Notes under the pieces: model-generated | What the model was told of the DNA's origin: nothing | The model's database searches: none | The model's input: the letters and a program-made list of their open reading frames with translations, nothing else | Position numbers and translations under genes: made by a program | In this document: positions 1-4,897 of the stretch, piece by piece | How positions within the stretch are numbered: the stretch's first letter is position 1 | How the letters are laid out: every line of letters starts with the position of its first letter | From: Oscillospiraceae bacterium | GTDB lineage: Bacteria; Bacillota; Clostridia; Oscillospirales; Ruminococcaceae | NCBI GenBank assembly: GCA_017451665.1 | Contig: JAFTNX010000126.1 | Coordinates: forward strand, 1-5,048 | Direction: 5' to 3' | DNA: 5,048 bases

Positions 1-62
1 AAGTCGAATCTGCAGTCTGAGGAGTCGGAGTCCACTGTTTTATCCTGTTAAACTACGGGCAG
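1..62 (-). tRNA. trnR: tRNA-Arg (anticodon CCG), partial, cut by window edge
   Basis: Read on the minus strand from 62 to 1, this is the first part of a tRNA almost identical to the complete one at 350-426. Visible parts are the acceptor 5' strand CTGCCCG (62-56), the TA at positions 8-9, a D-arm, an anticodon arm with loop CTCCGAC and anticodon CCG (28-26), the T-stem 5' strand GCAGA (13-9) and T-loop TTCGACT (8-2). The 3' T-stem and acceptor strand lie outside the window. It differs from the other copy by one base: the anticodon stem reads GTGGA (35-31) against TCCTC (23-19), so positions 28 and 42 form a T-T mismatch. The gene may still work or may be a decaying duplicate. The missing 3' end prevents a decision. 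Confidence 0.85.
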
Positions 63-94
63 GCGTTAAATATCCCACAAAGATTAAGGTGAGT
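1..94 (-). repeat. Left arm of ~95-bp inverted repeat (tRNA-Arg plus 5' flank)
   Basis: The reverse complement of this stretch matches 317-411 with one substitution (base 34 against 378) and one single-base indel (CCTTAATC against CCTTTAATC). The arm covers the tRNA up to the window edge plus about 32 bp of 5' flank. Weaker similarity continues to about 113, opposite about 297. Because the arm runs off the window, its true length is unknown. Confidence 0.95.
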
Positions 95-108
95 GGTCAT
101 AAAGAAGT

Positions 109-114
109 ATTACA
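109..114 (-). promoter_or_regulatory. Possible -10 element of minus-strand tRNA-Arg
   Basis: On the minus strand TGTAAT (114-109), or the overlapping TAATAC, aligns with the TATAAT found at the matching place upstream of the plus-strand tRNA copy. No recognisable -35 hexamer lies 16-18 bp upstream. That position is taken by the stem of the hairpin at 123-159. The call rests mainly on homology between the two flanks and is weak. Confidence 0.35.
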
Positions 115-122
115 CGGACCTA

Positions 123-285
123 TTGAGGAAAACCCTTTTGAAAAAGGGTTATTCCTCAAACTCCTTTTCTAAAACTTCCAATTTAAAACCCCATATAGGA
201 CTTTTTGTCCTATATGGGATTTTATACTAAAAGTCTTTGGAATGGGGCTCGGGGGACAACCTTTCTTCAGAAAGGTTTCGCCCCG
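123..285. repeat. Three-hairpin intergenic cassette between divergent tRNA genes
   Basis: No gene is visible here. Three inverted repeats follow one another. The first (123-159) pairs TTGAGGAA (123-130) with TTCCTCAA (152-159) and, inside that, AACCCTTT with AAAGGGTT, with one bulged A at 151. The second is at 185-223 and is listed separately. The third (250-285) pairs AACCTTTC (258-265) with GAAAGGTT (270-277) around the loop TTCA, and CGGGG (250-254) with CCCCG (281-285) outside it. The first and third are not followed by a T-tract and do not look like terminators. The density of hairpins suggests a dispersed intergenic repeat cassette, but a single copy cannot prove this. Confidence 0.7.
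185..223. terminator. Terminator-like hairpin, symmetric on both strands
   Basis: CCCATATAGGAC (190-201) pairs perfectly with GTCCTATATGGG (207-218) around a TTTTT loop. AAAA (185-188) and TTTT (220-223) extend the stem past one C-A mismatch. A short T-run follows on either strand, so it has the shape of a bidirectional intrinsic terminator. Its position between two divergent tRNA genes leaves no obvious transcript for it to end, so it may instead be a repeat hairpin or an insulator. Confidence 0.5.
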
Positions 286-294
286 ATAAATTCA

Positions 295-300
295 TATAAT
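295..300 (+). promoter_or_regulatory. Probable -10 element of plus-strand tRNA-Arg
   Basis: A perfect TATAAT lies 49 bp upstream of the tRNA 5' end. It predicts a start near 307 and a leader of about 43 nt, to be removed by RNase P. There is no good -35 box at the expected distance; the sequence there is the hairpin stem ending AAAGGTT. A second candidate within the conserved flank, GATATT at 338-343, would start transcription near the mature 5' end, but it also lacks a -35 box. Confidence 0.5.
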
Positions 301-316
301 ATACTTCTATATAACT

Positions 317-411
317 ACTCACCTTTAATCTTTGTGGGATATTTAACGCCTGCCCGTAGTTTAACAGGATAAAACAGAGGACTCCGACTCCTCAGACTGC
401 AGATTCGACTT
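317..411 (+). repeat. Right arm of ~95-bp inverted repeat (tRNA-Arg plus 5' flank)
   Basis: Matches the reverse complement of 1-94 with one substitution and one indel. It includes 33 bp of tRNA 5' flank and the tRNA from its first base to the end of the T-loop. The arms are separated by about 220 bp. High identity outside the tRNA body shows that the duplication included the flank, so this is not simple conservation of two old tRNA paralogues. Confidence 0.95.
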
Positions 412-426
412 CTGTCGGGCGGACCA
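350..426 (+). tRNA. trnR: tRNA-Arg (anticodon CCG)
   Basis: A complete 77-nt cloverleaf with encoded CCA. The acceptor CTGCCCG (350-356) pairs with CGGGCGG (416-422), with one T-G wobble. The D-stem is GTTT/AAAC. The anticodon stem GAGGA (377-381) pairs with TCCTC (389-393) around loop CTCCGAC, giving anticodon CCG at 384-386. The variable loop is AGACT (394-398). The T-stem GCAGA (399-403) pairs with TCTGT (411-415) around TTCGACT, followed by discriminator A423 and CCA 424-426. It decodes the arginine codon CGG. By my reading none of the three protein genes in this window uses CGG. An intrinsic terminator begins four bases after the CCA, so the gene is transcribed alone or as the last gene of its unit. 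Confidence 0.96.
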
Positions 427-430
427 GAAT

Positions 431-462
431 AAAAAAGCACCATCAGATGATGGTGCTTTTTT
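431..462. terminator. Bidirectional intrinsic terminator (tRNA-Arg / lipoprotein gene)
   Basis: GCACCATC (437-444) pairs with GATGGTGC (449-456) around loop AGAT, flanked by six A on the left and six T on the right. It can stop the plus-strand tRNA transcript and, on the other strand, the lipoprotein mRNA whose stop codon lies 14 bp away. The convergent arrangement supports both roles. Confidence 0.92.
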
Positions 463-475
463 CAATATGCAATTA

Positions 476-1240
476 TTATTCCCATATTTCAGTACTTCCG
501 TAAAAAACAACCGAGTCGATTTTGCCCTCAGGATTTACTGTAATGTACCCTGAAAAACCACTGTTATCCTCGTCTTTTATTTCGTCCTTTGTGAGATTTT
601 CGATTTTTACATCTTCAATACCGTTTGTGACAGTAACAGTAACCGATTTGAAAGTTACATCATCACTTACAGGAAGCTCCCATTTTTCAAATAAATCATC
701 GGTATCCCCGTCGTAATTGTAGTCAGTAACTACCATTTTGTCGTTTTCATAGGTGAGAATAGTGACAAAGGCCTTTGTTTCGTCCTCGCCTGCCACACCA
801 AAAACATCTTCATAAACAGAAGAAAGAACTTCAGGGCGTTTTGCTTTGAGGTTTTCATAAATAAAAGTATCATTCCAGATGTCTATAATAAGATACTGCT
901 TGTCACAAAAAAGGATTTTCCCTTTTTCGTATTCTTCGCCTTCGTCGTCATAGAGGGTGACGCTTTTTTCAGCCTCGTTGTAGGAATACCCAATGATAAT
1001 GTCGCTGTCCCCGACAGGTGAGCCACAGTAACACCAGTTTGAAAAGCTTTTATCCTTGTTGAATCTTATCACGTTTACGCATTGTGCGTCATTGCATTCC
1101 CAATCAGCGTCAATGAGAAATTCGCACTTGTCACCCTTTGGGAAAGTTGTGGTTTCCTCATATCTGTTCTGAACCTTTTCTTTTCCACAAGCTGTTAAAA
1201 TAATAGATGTTGAAAGTAATATTGCTAAAATTTTTTTCAT
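476..1240 (-). CDS. Secreted lipoprotein of unknown function, cysteine-rich, with DxNxDG loop
   Basis: The 254-residue product begins MKKILAILLSTSIILTAC, a signal peptide with a short basic N-terminus, a hydrophobic core and a lipobox (LTAC, Cys18), so it should be anchored to the outer face of the membrane. After Cys18 there are six cysteines: 39, 49, 54, 70, 72 and 112. They could make disulfides or bind metal. Residues 40-130 alternate short hydrophobic stretches with turns, as in small beta-barrel lipoproteins; a lipocalin-like fold is possible but unproven. Residues 173-184 form an acidic loop (DYNYDGDTDD) with the DxNxDGxxxD spacing of calcium-binding loops. The position expected to carry the last ligand is Phe. 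The C-terminal half is very acidic. The start is fixed by AGGGAGG eight bases upstream and a strong promoter directly before that. The gene appears monocistronic. I do not recognise the family. Confidence 0.85.
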   Translation of the reverse strand: MKKILAILLSTSIILTACGKEKVQNRYEETTTFPKGDKCEFLIDADWECNDAQCVNVIRFNKDKSFSNWCYCGSPVGDSDIIIGYSYNEAEKSVTLYDDEGEEYEKGKILFCDKQYLIIDIWNDTFIYENLKAKRPEVLSSVYEDVFGVAGEDETKAFVTILTYENDKMVVTDYNYDGDTDDLFEKWELPVSDDVTFKSVTVTVTNGIEDVKIENLTKDEIKDEDNSGFSGYITVNPEGKIDSVVFYGSTEIWE

Positions 1241-1248
1241 AAAAACAG

Positions 1249-1255
1249 CCTCCCT
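1249..1255 (-). promoter_or_regulatory. Ribosome binding site of lipoprotein gene
   Basis: On the minus strand AGGGAGG (1255-1249) lies eight bases before the ATG at 1240-1238. The predicted transcription start is near 1257, so this site would sit at the very 5' end of a leader of about 17 nt. Confidence 0.85.
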
Positions 1256-1263
1256 TCACCTAC

Positions 1264-1292
1264 ATTGTACTACGAATATAAGCGTATTTCAA
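1264..1292 (-). promoter_or_regulatory. Sigma-A-type promoter of lipoprotein gene
   Basis: On the minus strand the -35 box TTGAAA (1292-1287) is followed by a 17-bp spacer and the -10 box TACAAT (1269-1264). Each box differs from consensus at one position. The end of the spacer, TTCGTAG, resembles TTTGTGG at the same place in the other two mRNA promoters. The promoter lies directly downstream of the pfp terminator, so the gene is probably transcribed independently of pfp. Confidence 0.85.
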
Positions 1293-1307
1293 TTACAATA
1301 CTATTAC

Positions 1308-1338
1308 AAAAAGCGTACAGAAAAATCCGTACGCTTTT
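1308..1338 (-). terminator. Intrinsic terminator of pfp
   Basis: On the minus strand AAAAGCGTAC (1338-1329) pairs with GTACGCTTTT (1318-1309) around a ten-base loop, and the T-run (1312-1308) ends the structure. It lies about 65 bp after the pfp stop codon and just before the -35 box of the lipoprotein gene. The A-rich left flank would allow some activity in the other direction, but nothing needs terminating there. Confidence 0.85.
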
Positions 1339-1353
1339 GTGCAGTAGCTATAA

Positions 1354-1381
1354 CTGTCAATTGTCAATTGTCAATTGTCAA
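1354..1381 (-). repeat. Four tandem 7-bp repeats (TTGACAA)
   Basis: On the minus strand TTGACAA occurs three times exactly (1381-1375, 1374-1368, 1367-1361), followed by TTGACAG (1360-1354), with no spacer between units. The array begins at the first base after the palindrome at 1382-1409. The same unit occurs four times after metG. Each unit contains TTGACA, which resembles a -35 box, but no suitable -10 box follows at the usual distance. Confidence 0.95.
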
Positions 1382-1409
1382 TTATAACTGGTGCTGGCAC
1401 CAGTTATAA
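1382..1409. repeat. Perfect palindrome containing the pfp stop codon
   Basis: TTATAACTGGTGC (1382-1394) and GCACCAGTTATAA (1397-1409) are perfect inverse complements separated by TG. The last Leu codon and the TAA stop codon of pfp (1409-1404, minus strand) form the outer end of one arm. In mRNA the stop codon would be base-paired in a 13-bp stem with a tight loop. No T-run follows directly, so it is not itself a terminator. The true terminator is about 45 bp further on. Confidence 0.93.
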
Positions 1410-2630
1410 GGTTTCTGCTCTCTTGAAATGAACAGGAAGTCCGTTTTTTATTCTGATTTTAACTTCACCCTGAATAAGTGGCAGGAAGTAGTTCTGTGCC
1501 TCCTGACTTACGTCATTCTGAGCAGCGTTAATCCACTTCTTAGGGAACATTTTTTCCTTGTTTGCAACTTCCTTTGCGTCGATGTTTTCAATAGTAACAG
1601 CGTATGGCATATCGCTTATTCTCTTGAAATACATCATTTTTCCTGTTTCGCCTCTGAGGGCAGCCTTTAAACCTGCACTTCCGATTTCTTCAGCCTCGTC
1701 AATGTCAGTTTTTGAACAGATGTGTGAAGAACATCTCTGCATAACATTAAGCTCAATTGAACGTACCTTGCAGCCGATTTCCTTTGCAACAACTCTTTCA
1801 AGGCATTTTCCTACGCCTGAAAGATACTTGTGACCAAATACGTCCTCTGCTCCCGACTGGAAGTTTTCAAGACCACAAGCCTCAGCGTCAAGCTTGATTC
1901 CTTCTGAAACTGCAACAATGACAGCCATGTGCTTTGATTTTTCTCTCTTTACGTCTTCGATAAAGTTTTCAATTGAAAAATCACACTCAGGAAGATATAT
2001 AAGGTGAGGTGCAATTTCGTCGTTTGCTCTTAACATACAGGTAGATGCAGCAAGCCAGCCTGCGTGACGTCCCATAATTTCAACGATAGTAACCGAGTCA
2101 ACGCTGTAAACCGAGCTGTCACGGATGATTTCCTGTACTGAAGATGCAACGTACTTGGCAGCTGAACCAAAACCTGGTGTGTGGTCTGTTACAGGAAGGT
2201 CGTTGTCGATTGTTTTTGGAATTCCGATAACTCTTATGTGGGAATTTTTCATTTTTAAGAAGTCAGACAGCTTTACAACTGTGTCCATTGAGTCGTTTCC
2301 ACCAATGTAAATGAAAATCTCAATTCTGTGCTTTGTAAAGCAGTTGTAGATTTTTTCATAAACCTCGCTGTCCTTTTCGTATTCAGGAAGCTTGTATCTG
2401 CATGAGCCAAGCATTGTTGACGGTGTCTGTCTTAAAAGCTCCATATCCTCGTTTGTACGGATAACTCTTTTAAGGTCGATGAGATTGTCGTTGATAATTC
2501 CCTCGATACCGTTGATTGAGCCAAAAATTGCGTCGATTTCGTCTGTTTTAAAGCCCTGCTTGAATACTCCTACAAGGCTTGCGTTAATGGCGCAGGTTGG
2601 TCCACCTGACTGTGCAACAGCGATATTCAT
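1404..2630 (-). CDS. pfp: Phosphofructokinase, PfkA family, pyrophosphate-dependent type
   Basis: Predicted to phosphorylate fructose 6-phosphate to fructose 1,6-bisphosphate in the cytosol during glycolysis, with pyrophosphate as donor. In PPi enzymes the reaction is reversible. Counting 408 residues from the chosen Met: SGGPTCAIN (8-16) is the phosphate-donor loop; GGND (110-113) has Asp at the second acidic position, where ATP enzymes have Gly; PKTIDND (138-144) carries the catalytic Asp142 and the Lys139 typical of PPi enzymes; MGRHAGW (186-192) binds sugar phosphate; QR at 298-299 fits the C-terminal substrate site. The length, about 400 residues against about 320 for bacterial ATP-PFK, fits the longer PPi group. 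An in-frame ATG nine codons upstream (2655-2657) is rejected: the predicted mRNA starts only about nine bases before it, and AAAGGAGAGG lies between the two ATGs. The stop codon is embedded in a palindrome. Donor specificity is inferred from motifs. Confidence 0.93.
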   Translation of the reverse strand: MNIAVAQSGGPTCAINASLVGVFKQGFKTDEIDAIFGSINGIEGIINDNLIDLKRVIRTNEDMELLRQTPSTMLGSCRYKLPEYEKDSEVYEKIYNCFTKHRIEIFIYIGGNDSMDTVVKLSDFLKMKNSHIRVIGIPKTIDNDLPVTDHTPGFGSAAKYVASSVQEIIRDSSVYSVDSVTIVEIMGRHAGWLAASTCMLRANDEIAPHLIYLPECDFSIENFIEDVKREKSKHMAVIVAVSEGIKLDAEACGLENFQSGAEDVFGHKYLSGVGKCLERVVAKEIGCKVRSIELNVMQRCSSHICSKTDIDEAEEIGSAGLKAALRGETGKMMYFKRISDMPYAVTIENIDAKEVANKEKMFPKKWINAAQNDVSQEAQNYFLPLIQGEVKIRIKNGLPVHFKRAETL

Positions 2631-2634
2631 AAAA

Positions 2635-2644
2635 CCTCTCCTTT
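2635..2644 (-). promoter_or_regulatory. Ribosome binding site that decides the pfp start
   Basis: On the minus strand AAAGGAGAGG (2644-2635) places AGGAG seven bases before the ATG at 2630-2628. This points to that start rather than the upstream in-frame ATG at 2657-2655. The resulting protein starts MNIAVAQSGGPT, as expected for the family, whose donor loop lies close to the N-terminus. Confidence 0.9.
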
Positions 2645-2672
2645 GATTTAAAATCATTTTACTCCAATTAAA

Positions 2673-2701
2673 ATATTACCACAAAAACCCCCTTAATTCA
2701 A
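2673..2701 (-). promoter_or_regulatory. Sigma-A-type promoter of pfp (extended -10)
   Basis: On the minus strand the -35 box TTGAAT (2701-2696), a 17-bp spacer ending TTTTTGTGG, and the -10 box TAATAT (2678-2673). TGTG plus one base before the -10 box matches the extended -10 (TRTGN) motif known from Gram-positive promoters. The predicted start is near 2666, giving a leader of about 36 nt. Between this promoter and that of metG (2702-2799) I see no gene, operator or strong hairpin. Confidence 0.82.
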
Positions 2702-2799
2702 GGCTTTTCGGGGCTTTCAGGGCATTTTCATAGCCTTACACAATGAAAACCTTTACAAAAAACGCTCACGCTGTTATTTTACACATAAAAAACTAATAC

Positions 2800-2828
2800 T
2801 TGCAAAATAGCTTTGTTTGTGGTACAAT
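2800..2828 (+). promoter_or_regulatory. Sigma-A-type promoter of metG (extended -10)
   Basis: The -35 box TTGCAA (2800-2805), a 17-bp spacer ending TTTGTGG, and the -10 box TACAAT (2823-2828). TGTGG before the -10 box fits the TRTGN extension. Transcription should start near 2835, leaving a leader of about 44 nt. That is too short for a T-box or SAM riboswitch, which control many aminoacyl-tRNA synthetase or methionine genes in Firmicutes. Confidence 0.85.
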
Positions 2829-2864
2829 AAATGTTGATATTAAAATGATTAAAACCTTTTAAGA

Positions 2865-2869
2865 AAGGA
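2865..2869 (+). promoter_or_regulatory. Ribosome binding site of metG
   Basis: AAGGA, within GAAAGGA, lies nine bases before the ATG at 2879. The family-typical N-terminus (PYYITTPIYY) starts at residue 5 and supports the same start. Confidence 0.8.
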
Positions 2870-2878
2870 CTGATTTAT

Positions 2879-4822
2879 ATGGCAAAAAAACCATATTACA
2901 TTACCACACCTATTTACTATCCGTCTGGAAATCCTCACATCGGTCACTGTTATACAACAGTTGCGTGTGACTCTATCGCAAGATACAGACGTATGCAGGG
3001 TTATGATGTAATGTTTCTGACCGGTACTGACGAGCACGGTCTTAAAATCGAACAGAAGGCTGCTGAAAAGGGAGTTACTCCAAAGCAGTATGTTGACGAA
3101 ATTGTTGAAATCTTCAAAAAGCTCTGGAGCTATATGAATGTTGATTTTGACAGATACATCAGAACAACTGACGATTATCACGTTGAAACTGTACAGAAGA
3201 TTTTTAAGGCACTTTACGACAAGGGATATATTTACAAGGGCGAATACAGTGGAAAATACTGTACTCCTTGTGAAAGCTTCTGGACTGACAGCCAGCTTGA
3301 CGAAAACGGCTGTTGCCCTGAATGTCACAGAGAAGTTGTTGAGGCAAAGGAGGAAGCATACTTCCTTAAAATGTCACCTTTTGCTGACAGAATTGAAAAG
3401 CTCCTTACTGAAACAGATTTCTTACAGCCAAAGACAAGAGCTGTTGAGCTTGTAAACAACTTTATCAAGCCGGGACTTGAAGACCTTTGTGTTTCAAGAA
3501 CAACATTCAAATGGGGTGTGCCTGTAACATTTGACGACAAGCACGTTGTTTATGTATGGATTGACGCACTTTCAAACTATATTTCTGCGCTTGGTTTCTG
3601 GAATGATGCGTATAATGATTACGACAAATTCTGGCCTGCTGACGTTCATATGGTTGCAAAGGACATTATGAGATTCCACGCAATCATCTGGCCTGCAATG
3701 CTTATGGCACTTGACCTGCCACTTCCAAAGCACCTTGCAGTACACGGTTGGATTACATTCAACGGTCAGAAGATGAGCAAATCTCTCGGAAATGTTGTTG
3801 ACCCGTTTGTACTTGGTGAAAGATACGGAGCTGACGCAATCAGATACCACATTCTCCGTGAAATGGCACTTGGTGCTGACAGCTCATTCTCAAATGAGAT
3901 TATGATTAACAGAATAAATTCCGACCTTGCAAACGGACTTGGAAACCTTGTTTCAAGAACAGTTGCGATGGTTGAAAAATACTTTGGTGGAACTCTTCCA
4001 AAGGAAAAGGCAGAGGGCGAATTTGACAGCGAGCTTATTGCTGAAATGACAGCTTTAAGAGCAAAGGTTGACGAATTTATCGACAAGACACAGATTAACA
4101 ACGCACTTGCTGAAATTTTCAAGGTTGTTTCACGTGCAAACAAGTACATTGATGAAACTGCACCTTGGGTACTTGCAAAGGACGAGGCAAACAAGCCAAG
4201 ACTTGCAGGAGTTTTATACAATCTTCTGGAAGCTATCAGAGTTGTATCTTCACTTCTTTGTCCGTTTATGCCTTCAACAATGCCAAAAATCTGGGAGCAG
4301 ATTGGTGCAGGCGAAGCTGACGTGACTTACGAAAATGCCGAAAAATACGGAGTTCTTTTTGCTGAAGTTACAGTTAAGCGTGGAGATGTTTTATTCCCAA
4401 GAATTGACGTTGAAAAGGAAATTGAAGAGCTTAACAGCATTATTGCAAAGAATGCGCCAAAGGAAGAGCCTGAAATTGAAGTTGAGCCTGTTGCTCCTGA
4501 AATCGCCTTTGATGATTTTATGAAGGTTGATTTGAGAGTTGCCAAGGTAACAGCCTGCGAAAAGGTTAAAAAGTCAAAGAAGCTTCTTTGCTTACAGCTT
4601 GACGACGGCATGGGTGGACGTCAGGTTGTTTCGGGAATTGCTCAGTGGTATTCTCCGGAGGACCTTATCGGCAAAAAGGTTGTTATTGTTGCAAACTTAA
4701 AGCCTGTTACACTTTGTGGCGTTGAGTCAAAGGGTATGATTGTTGCAGGCGACACTGCTGACGGTGACGCAAAGGTTATTTTCCCTGACCAGTCACTCCC
4801 ATGTGGCTCAAAAATCCATTAA
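2879..4822 (+). CDS. metG: Methionine--tRNA ligase (methionyl-tRNA synthetase)
   Basis: Charges tRNA-Met, including the initiator, with methionine using ATP in the cytosol; essential for translation. The protein is complete at 647 residues, the usual length for bacterial enzymes with a C-terminal tRNA-binding domain. The class I Rossmann core carries HIGH at 20-23 and KMSKS at 298-302. The connective insertion has a zinc knuckle with Cys128, Cys131, Cys146 and Cys149 (CTPC and CPEC). The helical anticodon-binding domain spans about 345-475 and includes the ANKYIDETAPW segment (420-430), whose Pro-Trp is typical of CAU anticodon recognition. A charged linker rich in Glu and Pro (about 511-543) leads to an OB-fold tRNA-binding domain (about 545-647: FMKVDLRVAKV, then VANLKP and GVESKGM). 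No motif is damaged. All 23 Arg codons are AGA or CGT. It has its own promoter and terminator, so it appears monocistronic. Its stop codon sits in a palindrome. Confidence 0.98.
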   Translation: MAKKPYYITTPIYYPSGNPHIGHCYTTVACDSIARYRRMQGYDVMFLTGTDEHGLKIEQKAAEKGVTPKQYVDEIVEIFKKLWSYMNVDFDRYIRTTDDYHVETVQKIFKALYDKGYIYKGEYSGKYCTPCESFWTDSQLDENGCCPECHREVVEAKEEAYFLKMSPFADRIEKLLTETDFLQPKTRAVELVNNFIKPGLEDLCVSRTTFKWGVPVTFDDKHVVYVWIDALSNYISALGFWNDAYNDYDKFWPADVHMVAKDIMRFHAIIWPAMLMALDLPLPKHLAVHGWITFNGQKMSKSLGNVVDPFVLGERYGADAIRYHILREMALGADSSFSNEIMINRINSDLANGLGNLVSRTVAMVEKYFGGTLPKEKAEGEFDSELIAEMTALRAKVDEFIDKTQINNALAEIFKVVSRANKYIDETAPWVLAKDEANKPRLAGVLYNLLEAIRVVSSLLCPFMPSTMPKIWEQIGAGEADVTYENAEKYGVLFAEVTVKRGDVLFPRIDVEKEIEELNSIIAKNAPKEEPEIEVEPVAPEIAFDDFMKVDLRVAKVTACEKVKKSKKLLCLQLDDGMGGRQVVSGIAQWYSPEDLIGKKVVIVANLKPVTLCGVESKGMIVAGDTADGDAKVIFPDQSLPCGSKIH

Positions 4823-4843
4823 TCAAACGGAACGTTTGATTAA
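4819..4843. repeat. Palindrome containing the metG stop codon
   Basis: TTAATCAAACG (4819-4829) and CGTTTGATTAA (4833-4843) are perfect inverse complements around GAA. The metG stop codon TAA (4820-4822) lies in the outer part of the first arm and would be paired in the mRNA. The arrangement matches that at the pfp stop codon, although the palindrome sequence is different. Confidence 0.93.
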
Positions 4844-4894
4844 TTGACAATTGACATAGCTCGCTTGCGAGATATATGACAACTTGACAATTAA
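4844..4894 (+). repeat. Four TTGACAA-type repeats interrupted by a small hairpin
   Basis: TTGACAA (4844-4850), TTGACAT (4851-4857), ATGACAA (4876-4882) and TTGACAA (4884-4890). Eighteen bases between the second and third copies contain the hairpin CTCGC-TT-GCGAG (4860-4871). TTAATTG (4840-4846) and CAATTAA (4888-4894) form inverted ends around the block, as in a miniature mobile element, although there is no visible target duplication. Confidence 0.85.
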
Positions 4895-4897
4895 GGT

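Noticed and set aside
1..62. Partial tRNA as an integration (att) remnant of a mobile element
   Set aside because: Integration usually duplicates the 3' part of a tRNA gene. Here the duplicated part is the 5' portion plus flank, in inverted orientation, and no integrase is in the window.
1354..1381. CRISPR array or chain of -35 boxes
   Set aside because: The units are 7 bp with no spacers, which excludes CRISPR. TTGACA recurs, but no -10 box follows at 16-18 bp.
2631..2657. Upstream in-frame ATG giving a 417-residue phosphofructokinase
   Set aside because: The predicted mRNA starts only about nine bases before it, the strong Shine-Dalgarno site lies inside the extension, and family homology begins at the second Met.
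2700..2737. AAGGCT ... AGCCTT inverted repeat between the pfp and metG promoters
   Set aside because: The 6-bp arms are 26 bases apart with no supporting pairing between them. Such a match is expected by chance in this sequence.
2829..2878. T-box or SAM riboswitch in the metG leader
   Set aside because: The leader is only about 44 nt after a good promoter and holds no specifier stem, T-box sequence or terminator.
2849..3328. 159-residue minus-strand reading frame
   Set aside because: It lies almost wholly inside metG, antisense to its catalytic core, and has no ribosome site or recognisable protein features. It is a shadow of the real gene, as are the other frames overlapping metG, pfp and the lipoprotein gene.
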